Assembly (NCBI GenBank): GCA_000467715.1 | Contig: AJFK01000111.1 | Location: forward strand, 1 to 64,000 | Length of the DNA stretch: 64,000 nucleotides | Origin: Hysterium pulicare CBS 123377 | Lineage: Eukaryota; Ascomycota; Dothideomycetes; Hysteriales; Hysteriaceae | Reading direction: 5' to 3' | In this document: in pieces, positions 31,486-43,982 of the stretch | Layout: the number at the start of each line of letters is the position of its first letter | How positions within the stretch are numbered: position 1 is the first letter of the stretch | Translations under genes and position numbers: made by a program | Notes under the pieces: model-generated | What the model saw: the letters and a program-made list of their open reading frames with translations, nothing else | The model's database searches: none | Told to the model about the DNA's origin: nothing

Positions 31486-32265
31486 ATGCGCCGCCAAGAA
31501 GCGCCTCTTTGGAAAGTGGAAACTTCCCGTAGCCTCCTTCAATATTTGCATGCTATCGGGAATCCGGGTCGGGAGAATGGGGAAGGCCAAGGTGGAGGTC
31601 AAGATGTATTGGCCGAGCGCGTACCATAGTAATACTTATATGTCTCCGAACGTCATCCCGGGCTTGTGTTCTGGTGGCAGTTGCACCTTCTCTTTTGGCA
31701 TTTTCCAAAGAGCTTGTACATAACGTGGCCATGTATCTAAGTTCCTCAGCTGTAATAGACCACATGTAATTCCGCCGGGCGGAACGCAAAGTACACTAAG
31801 CCATAAAAGAGTGTCTTGGCGGCTTGGCGTTCGCTGAGTTCTGCCACTTGCCGAGAAATTTTATACGATGTCACAGGGATCTAGAGCTGCAATACTCATC
31901 CCCAAGACACCGCAAACAGGCTTATTGCAGCTCCATTGCCCGAGCTCCTCTTGTTATAATCCCAAGTAATCACAAGAGCGGAAGGAGATGTAAGATAAAA
32001 ACACGAGCGCACAGCGCATGTCAGCAATGAAGACGTGCCATATGCAGCACCTCGGAATGCTGAGGGCTTGCACAAGGCCAGAAAATGCCTCGTAGCACGT
32101 CGCATGGATTACTTTGGTACCATAACCCCGCTATTACGAGGGTAGCTGGTGCCTGAATAGCGTCATCGCTCTGTTTATCATATTTATTCTTCGCGTCGCG
32201 CCCTTTCTAGCTTTGGAATGCTGCAAGAGGTCCATTGAAGCATCTCTTAAGGTATCACTGTCAAT
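31486..32265. other. Intergenic, no gene seen
   Basis: About 780 nt upstream of the S9 peptidase. Short frames only. No RNA gene or repeat was recognised. Confidence 0.4.
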
Positions 32266-34603
32266 ATGGCACGGTATTTGAACTTACTGGTGGCTTTGAC
32301 TGCCATGGGAGTATCAGCCATCACTCCCGAGTAAGTACAGATACCTGATATCTTCCCCAGCTAGTCTTGCCTCGAAAGCTCTACTTAGTCTCATGTCGTA
32401 TTATTTGGGCAGTACTCTGCAGCTTGAGTTTTCGATCGATGCTAACTTCATGACAGACAGATGCTGAGCGCACCTCGTCGCTCTGATCCAATTCCAAATC
32501 CATCAGGCGAAATCGCTTTCTTCTCTGTCTCTAAATATTCATTCGACGATCAAGAGACAACCCACAGCTGGCAACTGCTTGATATTGCTTCGGGAGAAAT
32601 ATCGGACCTGGCTTTGAATGCCAGCGAGGTTTCGGAGATAGTGTGGCTTCCTGGCTCTAACACAAGCGTCATATACATCAATGGTACGAACGAAGAGATA
32701 GCTGGTGGTATTTCGCTTTGGACGGGAGACGTGATGGACCCATCCGCAAGGTAAGACCTCCTATTAGTTGTCCCAAAATGGCCAGTCTGGATGTTAATTC
32801 GGTACTAGCTCATTGGTGGCATCTTTGCCAGCACCATTTTCTGGTCTCAAGGTTGCGAAGACTTCTTCCGGCGACCTGAAAATTCTTCTTAATTGCCTAG
32901 CTTATCCCAATGGCACAGCTTATAATCCTGAAATGGCGGAAACACCGAGGAACACTGGACGGCTTTATACTGACAACTTCGTACGCCATTGGGACACATG
33001 GCTGACCAAAAACCGATATGCTCTCTTTGGAGCCACTTTGGATGGAAGCTCGGCTTTATCCTTGTCAGACTCAGGCATTCGCAACTTTCTTGAAGGCCTC
33101 AATTATACAATCACTAAGCCGGAGACCCCAGTGCAGCCCTTTGGTGGGAGCTCCGATTACGATATAAGCCCCGATGGCAAGATGGTGGCCTTCCTCAGCA
33201 AAGCTCCTCAACTATCAAAAGCCAATTTCACCGCCAGTTACATATACCTTGTTCCCTTCGATGGAACCGAGGTTCCTGTTGCTATCAATGGCCCAGACAG
33301 TCAAGCCTACAAAGCCGGCGCGCAAGGTGCTTCAGCGAATCCGGTGTTTTCGCCCGACAGCACTAAACTTGCATTTCTGCAGATGGATGGTATATCGTAC
33401 GAGGCTGACAAGAACAAAATGTATGTGGTGGACATCAACTCTGACCTCCCTGCTTCGAACTGGCACAGCATTGCTACTTTGTGGGACAGATCTGCAGACG
33501 CAATTGCATGGGCCCCTGATAGCTCGACCTTCTTTGTTTCTGCGGCGGACTTCGGCGTAAATACAGTCTACGCTGTTCCCATCAATGCATCGAGCAATTA
33601 TAACCCAAAGAATTTTACGAACGCACTCTATGTAACCACATTTTACGTGCTTCCGGATTCTTCCTTATTCTTCTCCACTTCCAGTATCTGGTCATCCAAG
33701 AACTTCTACGTCACCTCAGGCGATGGAAGCCCGCATGCTATATTCTCCGCTTACACCGTTGATGAAGAGCTCTCCGGCCTCGGTCCAGATGACGTGAATC
33801 AGTTCTTCTTTACTGGTTCTCTCAACATCCCGCTACAAGCATGGATTGTGAAACCTACTGGTTTCACGCCGAACAAGACATACCCATTAGCTTTTATCGT
33901 TCATGGAGGTCCTCAGTCAGCGAATTCGAACGCTTGGAGCACGCGGTGGAATCTTAAAGTTTGGGCTGATCAAGGATATGTTGTAGTCGCTTCCAACCCA
34001 ACAGGCAGCTCGGGTTTCGGCCAGTATCTCACAGACGCTATTCAGAATAACTGGGGTGGTTCGCCGTATGAGGATCTTGTTCTCTGCTGGAAATACATCG
34101 ACGCAAACCTATCGTATGTGGACACAAAGCATGGCATTGAAGCTGGTGCTAGCTACGGAGGCTATATGACCAATTGGATTCAAGGCCATGACTTGGGACG
34201 CAAGTTCAAGGCTTTGGTCACGCATGATGGAGTCACGAACACGCTTAGCAACTATGCGTCCGAAGAGCTTTGGTTCATTGAGCACGACAATAACGGCACG
34301 GTCTGGGATGATCGGGCCAATTACGATCGATGGAATCCTATGAACCACATCAAGAACTTCAGCACACCGCACTTCATCGTCCACAACAGTCGAGACTACC
34401 GACTACCTGAGAGCGAAGGCATTCAAATGTTCAACTATCTCCAGGAGCGCGGCGTTCCTTCCAGATTCCTCAGCTTTCCAGATGAGAACCACTGGGTACT
34501 CAAGCCCGAGAACTCGCTGTTTTGGCACACGGAGATCTTCAATTGGATCAACCATTGGTCAGGTGTTGGTGGCGCACTCGATGATAATGCAATTGGGTAT
34601 TGA
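32266..34603 (+). CDS. Secreted S9 serine peptidase, dipeptidyl-peptidase 5-like
   Basis: Prolyl-oligopeptidase-family enzyme that removes N-terminal dipeptides outside the cell. Exons are 32266-32330, 32457-32750 and 32809-34603, giving 717 aa, the usual DPP5 length. The signal peptide is MARYLNLLVALTAMGVSA, followed by ITPEQMLSAPRRSDP across intron 1. A beta-propeller-like N-terminal half is rich in N-glycosylation sequons. The hydrolase half has FIVHGGPQSANSNAWSTRWN, the nucleophile elbow GASYGGYMTNWI (Ser), HNSRDYRLPESEG with the catalytic Asp, and DENHWVLKPENSLFWH with the catalytic His. All triad residues are present. Relatives are DPP5/DppV secreted peptidases. It is probably nutritional. 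Confidence 0.92.
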
Positions 34604-35959
34604 CCTTGGCATCGCGAGCCAAGGGTAAAGCGCTAGATATGGCATGTGCATAGAACATCCTTCGCCATCTTCTTTCGACACGCATAGGGGAACTATAGCC
34701 TTCCCATACATGATAGCCCCATACAAACATCTATTGGAATAATGCACCCCACAATGCTGAAAGACAGCGTGAAGAATTCCCGTGGTCCGGACTCTAGAGC
34801 CAGGATTCAAATCATTCATATCCAAGCAGTTGGGAAGGATTGCTGAACCAAGTAAAGATCCTGGAATGTGCATATAACCATGGTAGTCACGTGGAGGAGC
34901 ACTTCACGAAACGGGAAAGGGCCAAACTCTCCAATTGGGTTTAGTTCGATATGGTATCACTTGGCGGCAAGATAGCGCCATTTCTATCTTAACACCTCCC
35001 TCAACCGTGCGAAGTGAATTCCTTCGATCAAAGTCATTGAGCAGCAGACTTATACTGCCACCTCCTAACGGCCTTGACCAACGGATACATTCGGTCTTGG
35101 CGGAAGATATACGAGCTCTTGTGAAGCATTTCATTGCCGCTCCAGAGCAACGCTTGGCGTGATAAGAGATCCTCCCCTCTCCCCGTGTTCTAGAAAGTAA
35201 TCTAGAAACACAACCCCTGAGGTAGGATGGCCACCACACCTATTCCAGTATTCTGGACGTTGACCTCCCGGAGACCGGCTTGTGACCTACCAGTAAAGGT
35301 TTAGAGTGTATGCGGCACAGTCTTCGGAAGCCAACGAAATGCGAAAGGCGCCAAGACTCTCCGCTGGGTGACTGTTGCGCCCGAAGACCAGTAACACCAC
35401 AGCCGCAGCTTCCCTCGTCGTAACGGCTACACCAAAGTCCTAAACGAACCTCATGAGTTCCAAATCCAGCCTACTGCTGACCGGTACCTCCGATGGACTT
35501 GACCAATGACCAGGCTCCACGGCCTGCTTATGCACATCAGGATAAAGCTCTTCATTTGCTGCATTGCATCAACCGTACACAGATCTACAAAATGCCCCTC
35601 TTGTGAAGTTCTTGGCCTCATGTTGTGCGAATCCTTTAGGTCCTCGTGTTGATGATAACGCAAGGTTCCAAGAGGCTCGCCAACTTTAGATCTACACCAT
35701 AGATTCTGTGTAAAGTCGCAATCAGACTTGACCTTCTGCTTGCAGTTATCATGCCGGGGATAAGCGTTGGCAGAATTGCGGCCCGGGTATGCCATGCCTT
35801 CACCGGGTTTATTTTAATCCAACCTCTGTCCCACCTCCCTGGGACCAGCGAGCTCCCCACTCTCGTCTTCTTTCTTTACTCCACTTTCCAACTGCTCCAC
35901 TACAGGACATTCTCTGGCTCTTTGCGAACCTTTACTGCTCCCAGTAGCAGAGATTCAAG
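34604..35959. other. Long intergenic region upstream of peptide transporter
   Basis: About 1.36 kb. Several short frames on both strands (up to 114 codons at 35451-35795) show no family resemblance. The last 150 nt are pyrimidine-rich, as expected for a fungal promoter or 5' leader. Confidence 0.45.
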
Positions 35960-37959
35960 ATGGCTGCTGCCGCAGGCCAGGACATCGTAGACTTGGCTAT
36001 GAGCCATGAGCCTAAGGTTGCTACCCCGCTATTTGAGAAGAGCGAGAAGGAAGTCCTAGCTCATCGTGACTCTTCCATCTACACCGAGCCTCCACCGCCG
36101 CTCTATGCAGCCGATGAAGTCGGAGAGGAGCCGACGGAGGAGGACCTTGCTACTCTCACTCGAGTGTCTGGTCCGATTCCATGGTCCGCCTACACCATTG
36201 CCTTCGTTGAGTTGTGCGAGCGATTTGGTTACTACGGTAGCACTGTAGTTTGTAAGTTTTTGTCCCTAAACATATGCCACCACTATTCTGATTACGTCAA
36301 GACACCAACTTTATCCAGCGTCCGTTACCGCCTGGCTCTAGAACCGGTGCCGGTCACAGTGGTCAATCTGGTGCCTTGAATATGGGCCAGCGTGCTTCTA
36401 CCGGAATAGGAACCTGTGAGTAGTCAGAAGAGAGATATTTGTCATTTGCGATCCTGCTGATTTAGGTCGCAGTCAATCAATTCTGGGCCTACACAACTCC
36501 CATTCTCGGTGCCTACATTGCGGATCAATATCTTGGTCGATTCAATACCATCTTTGTTGCCATTTTCATCGCGATCATTGGTCACATCATCCTCGTTGTA
36601 TCTGCCGTTCCTTCGGTTTTAACCAGTGGTCATGCGATAGCTCCATTCATCATCGGTGTCATCATCCTTGGCCTTGGTACTGGAGGCTTCAAGGCGAATA
36701 TCTCACCCCTCATTGCCGAGCAATACAAGCAAACGAAATTGAGGGTCATCCGCAACCCCAAGACTGGCGAACGAGTCATTTCGGATCCCAACATCACTCT
36801 TTCGCGTATATTTCTCTACTTCTACATGATGGTCAATGTCGGTTCGCTGACTGGTCAGATTGGCATGGTATACGTCGAGAAGTACGTTGGCTTCTGGTGC
36901 TCCTTCCTGCTGCCAACATGTCTCTACTGCTTATGTCCAATTGTGCTCTTCTTGTGCCGAAACATGTACGAGAAGACTCCTCCTACTGGCTCGACTGTTG
37001 CGAAGGCTGTCAAGCTCTGGAGCTTCGCAAATAAGGGCAAGTGGTCTGTCAACCCCATCCAGACGAGAAGGAACTTGAAGAGCGATCGATTTTGGGAAGA
37101 TGTTAAGCCTAGCCATCTGGGTCCCAACAAGCCTAGTTGGATGACCTTTGATGATGCATGGGTTGATCAGGTTGCTCGTGGTCTAAGAGCTTGCAGTGTT
37201 TTCACCTGGATTCCTCTTTACTGTATGACCCCCCTCCCTTCTAGTGACCTCTCTCCGTAACTAAATCACTCTCCAGGGCTCTCCTACAACCAAATGAACA
37301 ACAACCTGACCTCTCAGGCCGCAACCATGGAACTCCACGGCGCCCCCAACGACGTCATCACCAACCTAAACCCCATTTCCCTCGTCATCTTCATCCCTCT
37401 CGTGGATAACTTCCTCTACCCCGCCTTCCGCAAATGGGGCATCAAGTTCACGCCCGTCAAGCGCATGGCCTTCGGTTTCGCCCTCGCCTCCCTAGCCATG
37501 GTCTCGGCCACCTTAATCCAATACTACATCTACAAGAAAGGGCCCTGCCACTCTCACATGAACAGCTGCAAAGAGCCCGCTCCCATCAACGTCTGGGTTC
37601 AAACCGTGCCATACGTACTCATCGGCTTTTCAGAAATCTTCACCAGTATCACTGGGCTGGAGTACGCGTTCACGAAAGCGCCGAAGAACATGCGGAGTTT
37701 GGTGACTAGTTATTGGCACTTTATGTCTGCGTTTTCGAATGCGTTAGGCCAGGCGCTCGTCTCTCTGGCGGACGATCCGTTGCTGATATGGAATTATGGT
37801 GTTGTGGCTGTGCTAGCGGCTTGTGGTGGTGTACTGTTTTGGTTGCATCAACGCAAGACGGATGCGCAGGAGGATGCGCTGAATATGTTGCCGGATAGTA
37901 ATTTTGTGGGCAAGGATCGGAGGCATAGTGTTGCTTCTGTTTCTGGGTCTCATGCGTAG
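35960..37959 (+). CDS. PTR2-type proton-coupled di/tripeptide transporter
   Basis: Plasma-membrane peptide importer of the POT/PTR family, 612 aa. Exons are 35960-36251, 36302-36415, 36473-37222 and 37277-37959. The intron 1 and 2 acceptors (36301, 36472) were chosen to restore TNFIQRPLPPGSRTGAG and GTFNQFWAYTTPILGAYIAD. Family motifs are VELCERFGYYGSTVVY (ExxERFxYYG), the GAYIADQYLGRFNTIFVA signature, and GTGGFKANISPLIAEQY. Later parts include FLYFYMMVNVGSLTGQIGM and PYVLIGFSEIFTSITGLEYAF. About 12 TM segments are visible. It sits next to a secreted dipeptidyl peptidase, a natural pairing for taking up released dipeptides, although they are 1.4 kb apart and co-regulation is only inferred. 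Confidence 0.92.
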
Positions 37960-38536
37960 GGAGGCTCGAGGATGCTGCGTGAGTTGAAGACATGATGGTT
38001 TGAGGCATACCCATGTGGGATGCGTGGATACCTAGGTATGTTATAGGATGGATGGGAGTATGGGATGTGGGTACGGCTGGCGCAGGAAGATACCTCTTGC
38101 GGCGATGAATAGCTGCTGTTCAATAATCCCATTTGTTCCATGATTTATGTGTGCGTCTCCTTCCATTCCATTCTTCTTTCCAAGCTCATATTTTCTGCAC
38201 TTGGTACTCTCTCGGAAACATGCGACATGCAGTCAGCATGAACAGATGCAATCCTCCATCACAATCCCGTACCTCTCCCCTGGAGGCGGGGTAGCTCCTC
38301 TCCCAATCCAGCCTAGCGAGAAAGAACTTCAAAAAGCGGGGCCCAAGCTCCACTTTCATCCTTCTACATCACACCGCCTTCGCATTCGCGTTCAGGCAGC
38401 CTCATGCCTATCACGCAGGAACACCGCGGATCTCGGAGTTGTGGGTTTCCGCTAGGGAGGACGTAAAACCAGTCTCTCATCCCGAGCGTCCCTTGCCCTT
38501 CTTCCTACTTTCTTTCTCTCAACCTCTCCGCCCACC
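37960..38536. other. Intergenic
   Basis: About 580 nt with no supported gene. The C/T-rich stretch just before 38537 looks like a 5' leader. Confidence 0.4.
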
Positions 38537-39460
38537 ATGGCCTCCACCCGGTTCGAAGGCAAAGTAGTTATCGTCACAGGCGCAGGAGGCGGTCTAGGCA
38601 AAGTCATCGGTGAAACTTTCCTTAAAGGAGGAGCCACAGTCGCTTTCATCGACATCAATTCTCCCCGACTCGAGGAAGTCTCTGCCTCGTTCTCCTCATC
38701 TTACTCCTCGCGCTTCGCTACTCTCACCGCCGACATCACGTCCGAAGCGGCCGTTGAAAAGCTCTTCAATGATGTGGTAGAGAAGTTTGGGAGAGTAGAT
38801 GTTCTGGTGAATAATGCGGGGATTATGGATAAGTTTGATCCGGTTGGAGAGGTGGAGAAGGAGCTTTGGGATCGGGTTTTGGCGGTCAATTTGACGGCGC
38901 CGATGTTGATGACGAGGGGGGCCGTGAGGGAGTTTTTGAAGCAGGAGGGGGGTGGGAAGGGGAAGGGGGGTGTGATTGTTAATGTGGCCAGTACGGCTGC
39001 TGAGAAGGGGTTTTGTGCTGGTGAGTCTTCTTCAATATTCCTCTTTTCTCGGTTTTCTCTTTACGAGTTGCTGCGAACATGCACTACGGTCAATCCTAAA
39101 GGGTATTTCTATAGTCTAACAGGCATCATACTAACCCTTTCCTCCCACCCAGGCACCGCCTACACAGCATCGAAACACGGCCTCCTGGGCCTGACCAAGA
39201 ACACAGCCGTTTACTACGCCAAGCAGGGCATTCGCTGCAACGCCATCTTACCGGGCGGCATGCAGACCAATGTCACGGATGCGTTTAAGAGCGGGTTGAA
39301 TCAAGGCGGGTACGCGTTCCTGGGGAAAAGCACGGCGTTCGAGCCGCCCACGATTGAATTGGAAAAGGTGGCGAAGCTGGTGTTGTATTTGGCTGGGGAG
39401 GAGGCGGATGGGGTTAATGGGGTGAGTTTGCCGATTGATGGGGGATGGGTTGCTTGTTAA
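38537..39460 (+). CDS. Short-chain dehydrogenase/reductase (classical SDR)
   Basis: NAD(P)-dependent oxidoreductase of 263 aa, exons 38537-39020 and 39153-39460. Rossmann start KVVIVTGAGGGLGKVIGE has the TGxxxGxG motif; DVLVNNAGIMD has NNAG; VIVNVASTAAEKGF has the catalytic Ser; and YTASKHGLLGLTKN has YxxxK. The acidic residue in AFIDINSPR after beta-2 favours NAD over NADP. The C-terminus LPIDGGWVAC is typical of classical SDRs. The substrate is unknown. It is tail to tail with a second, distinct SDR. Confidence 0.88.
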   Translation: MASTRFEGKVVIVTGAGGGLGKVIGETFLKGGATVAFIDINSPRLEEVSASFSSSYSSRFATLTADITSEAAVEKLFNDVVEKFGRVDVLVNNAGIMDKFDPVGEVEKELWDRVLAVNLTAPMLMTRGAVREFLKQEGGGKGKGGVIVNVASTAAEKGFCAGESSSIFLFSRFSLYELLRTCTTVNPKGYFYSLTGIILTLSSHPGTAYTASKHGLLGLTKNTAVYYAKQGIRCNAILPGGMQTNVTDAFKSGLNQGGYAFLGKSTAFEPPTIELEKVAKLVLYLAGEEADGVNGVSLPIDGGWVAC

Positions 39461-39606
39461 AAGGGGGTCGATGGGTTAGAGCAGAAGCAAAGGGAAGTAG
39501 AACGTTTAGTTTGATTCTTCTTCCGAATGTATTCTTTTGGAGGCTTTGATTAGTTACTAAATATAGATGTACTCTCTCTACGCTACTCAAACCGTACTTC
39601 AGTCGT

Positions 39607-40404
39607 CTACCAAGGATAAATCCCCGTATTATGCAGCAGCATCCCAGCCTCATGATCCCGTCTCCCTTCCAAAACATCAATCAACGGCATGACCGCCTCC
39701 TTTGGCTCTTTCGCCCCATTTTCCGCCTTATTATGCGGCCCAAGATTCGACTGCGTGAACCCCGGATCGTACGCAAAAACTTTAATCCCAGCTTCTCCAT
39801 ACTCGACAAACTGACACGCAGTAATCATACTAAGCGCCGCTTTGCTCACTCGATATTGCATCTGGCCGTGGACGTTATACATAGCCGAGGAAGGATCGAA
39901 CCGGCGATTGATCGAACCGGCGCCGCTGGAGATATTCACGATCCTGGGCGAGGCGGTTGATTTCTTCAGGAGAGGTGCGAATGCCAGCGTCACGACGGCC
40001 GGGCCTGTAGCGTTCACATCAAACGCATCCCGCATCTGTTTACGCAGTGGCGGGTCGAGGAACCCTATCCCGGCATTATTAACCAGGATATCCAGTTTTC
40101 CGTGATTGCGCTCAGCCGTCGTCGCCGCCTGCTCGATCGAGTCGTCGTTGGTGACGTCTAGCGGAAGTAGTTCCACTGTGCCGGGAAGATTCCGAGATTG
40201 TAGGTCTCGCAGCGCGGAGGTGCCTTTGGAGGGAGATCGAGAGCCTAGGAGGACGTGGTAGGTGCCTTTTGCTGCTAGTTGGGCTGCGAGCTCGAAGCCG
40301 ATGCCGCTGGTTGCTTGGAGGGGAGTTAGTAAGGTGGGTGAGCGGAATGGGGAGATTTACGCACCGCCGGTGACTATGATGATTGTTTTCGCTGCTGTCG
40401 CCAT
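39607..40404 (-). CDS. Short-chain dehydrogenase/reductase
   Basis: SDR of 248 aa; exons 40365-40404 and 39607-40313. The 51-nt intron splits the dinucleotide loop, giving IIIVTGATSGIGFELAAQLA. Other motifs are VLLGSRS with a basic residue after beta-2 (favouring NADP), KLDILVNNAGIGF, RIVNISSGAGS with the catalytic Ser, and MQYRVSKAALSM with YxxxK. Near the end, VFAYDPGFTQSNLG corresponds to the PG loop. It belongs to the carbonyl-reductase-like group by look. The substrate is unknown. It shares little with the neighbouring SDR, so it is not a recent tandem duplicate. Confidence 0.88.
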
Positions 40405-40838
40405 TGTGGCAATATAAATTACAGGACTGTGTGTGGATGATATCTAAATTTTGAACATCAGCGCAGCTCTTGTCTTATATGCAGGTTGGCAGCTCTATCC
40501 GCGAGGAGGGAATATGTGTCAGCAGTATTCGGCACTAATTTAGCCTACAACAGTTCGCGGGTATTACTGTATCGGGACAAGGTCTCATTCTCGACTTTTT
40601 GCAGGTCTAACGCCTGTGGTCCACTCGATATGTAAGTTTAGCAAATTCTTTATGAATAGCTCAAAGACACGCGCAATTGTGATGCATCTTTATGTGGCAA
40701 ACATGGTCTAGGTTTAGTATTCCTTTTCCACGTGATTTTGCCTCGGTATATCTGAGTACGAACTGGGTATAATTGAGAGTGAGGAGACTGCGACTCGTAC
40801 TTTGGACGCAGGTGATGTCTAAATGGATTCTCACATGT

Positions 40839-41228
40839 TTAGAAGATATCAGTAAACCGCTTTAGAAAGTAATGATGTTGTAGGTTCGTATGATGTAAGG
40901 ATATTGAAAAGTAAGGAGATACCTGGTTGAACTGCACGTGACATATGATGGGACTCGGTGGCCGTCCTGTGGTGAATGCCTTGGGTGCGTTCGGCCGGGC
41001 ACACTTGAAGCCGACGAGGAATGATTCATTAATGCACAGCCCTTGGCTTGAGATGAAGACGGTATTGGATGAAGAGATGCTCTTATGTACTAGATTTGCT
41101 TTGTGGAAATCGGGGAGTGTAGTTGCGAGGGCACTGGCGAGGGCAACACCAACCGATTCATGACCAAACAAGTATGTCCAGAGGATACTCGGACTCATTG
41201 GGCGGTGGGATGGCAGTAGATCATTCAC
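40839..41228 (-). pseudogene. Relic of a fungal kinase-like/HET-associated C-terminal domain, copy A
   Basis: A minus-strand frame contains SVGVALASALATTLPDFHKA, NLVHKSISSSNTVFI and INESFLVGFKCARPNAPKA. This resembles the C-terminal kinase-like region (DUF7580 style) found in fungal prion-inhibition and related proteins, here with only a short piece of the expected gene. The following part looks like a former intron. There is no complete gene: no N-terminal domain and no kinase catalytic end. A related, more mutated copy lies at about 46480-46745 in the same orientation. Family assignment is from memory of the motif and is tentative. Confidence 0.4.
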
Positions 41229-41428
41229 AGGGCTTGAGTCTCATCTGCTGATAGTATGCCAATTCTCTTCCAGATGTCTAATTCCAAAGCGCGGTCTCTC
41301 CCAAAATCCAGGAATTGCCTGTTTTAGGACTTGTCCATATGAATAGCTGCTTGTAGATAAGATGGCCATGATATTCGATAGGACTATACACGGATCTGAG
41401 CATACATGTACACTAATGTTGATTTCTA

Positions 41429-43672
41429 TCAGCCAGGGAAATAGTCGTTCTGCCACATCGCAAATTGATCAATTTCGTCTGCCATGAGAGCATCTTGGAA
41501 GAAATCCTCATACTGGTCCTCGATGCACCATGAAAGAGGGTCCCATGGCAGTTCTTCCAGCGTCTGGAAGTTCGAGGCCATGTGGTTATTAATATTGAGA
41601 CGTATATCCCTATGTTCTTGAGTGGCCAACAACTGCTCGTTCGGCTTCCAAGAGTCTAAATTTGCTGAAACTTCGAAAGAAGGTTGGTTTTGGGTATCCT
41701 GCGTACGGGACCTACAGCTATTGCGTCGAATATGAACTTTTCCCAGCAGTGGAATCTTCAACGTCAGCTCTCGCATTTTAGAGCCTTCATCATCTTCCTG
41801 GAGTAGTTCTTTCAGAGAGCGAATGGAATTAATACAATGCTGCGCAAAATGAGAGCTAGCAGTATCCTTCGACTTTTCATCCATAAGCTCCATGACATGT
41901 GTGACTACGCAGTCGACGTTGACTTTGTTGATCCGCAAATTTGGCAGCTCCGTGGAAGGCGAGCTATGGGATGTGAGAAGGAGAATAGCCGTAGCAATGA
42001 AAGCTTGCAGGTCCAAGCGCCGAGATATAAAAATACCGGATGGGAGCTCTCGACGAAGAGTCCGATAACGTTCCGTAACTGATTCGCACGCGTCCCTGCA
42101 AGTCAACCGGCTGTAGACATACTCTCGGTCTGGGTCTTTTCGCATCGCAAAGGACAGATGAATCCGCATCTTGATACAGCAATGCAAGAATTGGACTACA
42201 TGATCAGGTTTAACGTGCTCCACACTTCGAGCCCACCATGATTTTGGCGTCTGTGATGCAAGCACCTTGAGCTCCCTGTCGAGTTCCAAGGCAGATGCAT
42301 AGAGCTCAGCACTCGATCCTTGTGTCATATTTGTGTCTTCCCGGTATTGAATCATGGAGGTGATTTCTATCAACCTGCTAATATATGCCCGAGGTTGAAT
42401 AACACCGTCAATAGCTAATGGTTGAGGCTTCGGTCTTTGATATGGACTAATAGATGGAGGGAGATTCAGTACTATCCCAGAGAGACCGTCTGCAGAACAT
42501 AACGATTGCCATAGCTGAGCTCGCTGGAGCTGTGTCTCATAGTCGTCTGATCCGGTACCCGGGCTGGACTGGACAGCTTGACATGCGTTGGGCAGCCCCA
42601 TAAGCTGTGCAACCGCTATGAAATGGCGTAATCGAAGCCATGCCTTTTGTAGATTGCCTTGACTCATTTGACTATAATCGCCATCAGTTATACTATAGGT
42701 AAAGCAAAAGAGAAACTCACAGTCGAACGAAGTGCATGGCCATTCCAAGGCCATCCACTGTACATATCAGTCTATCATAAGAAATAAGTGTACTCTCTAC
42801 TATCTCAGACACTACTCGAGAGAATCTCGAGTATTTCTCACGACCATCAAGTTGGGTGGAAGGACTGTCATGTTCTTGAGGTACTTGCTGGGCTGTAATG
42901 GCAATGGTTATCAGCCAGGTTGCTAGACTTATGGCATCTGTGTCTGGTTTGCACATCTCCTCGTAGCATTCAAGAATTTCCTGCTGAGATTTGACCGCAA
43001 ATGGCTGCGGAAGTAGAGTAAGGAGCAAGTCAAGCCACCTGAATGCAGATTTGGCAATGTGCGAAACCTCATATTTTGACGGAATCAATTTCTGCAGCGC
43101 GTGTCTCGCTGTGTCTAGTAAATGTGCAGATGCCCTTGCTTTACGGTCATGTAGCTGTTCATTTTGGCGATCGGCATCCACGCCGAGCCAGTCGTTTTGG
43201 AAAAGTGAACGCATATGCGATGGGGGTTCTGTAGCGAGCACATCCGACATATTGGAATTATCATCAGACTCATAGGTTTCTGGACTTGATACCGCCAGAG
43301 CAGGAGTTGGCTCTGACACTTGAGTAGGGAGACTTCCGAGCTTGATCTCAATATCGCGTATGATCTTGCTTAGACTGGCAACTTTTGATTCCAATTTGGA
43401 TATCCGATAACGTGAAGACAGTTTTCGTGAGTGAAGCGGCTGACAACTGAACATCTGTGCCATACATTCCGAGCCGCGTTCTTCACATCTTCTGCAAGTC
43501 TGTGCATCTTCGGGTATCCGAATACAACGCACTTTACGACGTCTACCTGCTTCGAATGTCAGAAAGGCGCTGCCAAGGGTTGCGTTGCTTTTTCATTGTG
43601 GTTTCTTTACTTACACTCGGTACAGCTTTTCGTCCCTCCCCGAGCCTTTTTTAGAGCCTGGTCGTCGGACAT
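41429..43672 (-). CDS. Zn2Cys6 fungal-specific transcription factor
   Basis: Nuclear regulator of 708 aa; exons 43615-43672, 42721-43546 and 41429-42671. The binuclear zinc cluster spans intron 1: SCTEC, then RRRKVRCIRIPEDAQTC, RRC and SEC give C-x2-C-x6-C-x9-C-x2-C-x6-C. A coiled-coil dimerisation segment follows (RISKLESKVASLSKIIRDIE). The middle homology domain has GNLQKAWLRLRHFIAVAQLM followed by GLPNACQ. The acceptor of intron 2 at 42672 was chosen because it yields VRLQMSQGNLQKAW. The C-terminal tail is acidic (FFQDALMADEIDQF) and may activate transcription. Targets are unknown. The nearest gene with an unusual origin is the isochorismatase-like gene, divergently oriented 311 nt away, so it may control that gene. 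Confidence 0.88.
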
Positions 43673-43982
43673 GGTCAAGTATCTAAGCCTGTCTTGAAAC
43701 GACTTCGAGCGCCAATCAGAGTGACAATGACGGAGACAGCGATGGCGCTTCTTGTGCTATGCAATACAGAAACATAGTTCATGTGCGTTTCTCGGTGCGG
43801 ACGAGTTTCGCTTCCGCGGTCGATTTTATGTTCCTCGGAGTCCAGGGGCCGCAAGTATCCGAGGTGTGCACGTCCAGATATTTCGACGATATATAAGCCA
43901 ACGTTTCCCGAAAGATGAAATGGCCAAACAAATTTCATCGCAGTCTTACCACCTGAACAAACCTTTCCCATTAATCCTAGCC

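Noticed and set aside
34604-35959. Candidate genes in the long spacer before the peptide transporter
   Set aside because: Frames up to 114 codons exist, but none has domains, splice logic or sensible composition.
43752-43982. N-terminal extension of the isochorismatase-like protein
   Set aside because: The stretch has ordinary AT-richer composition, contains a TATA-like element and matches no family sequence. The ATG at 43983 coincides with the composition change.
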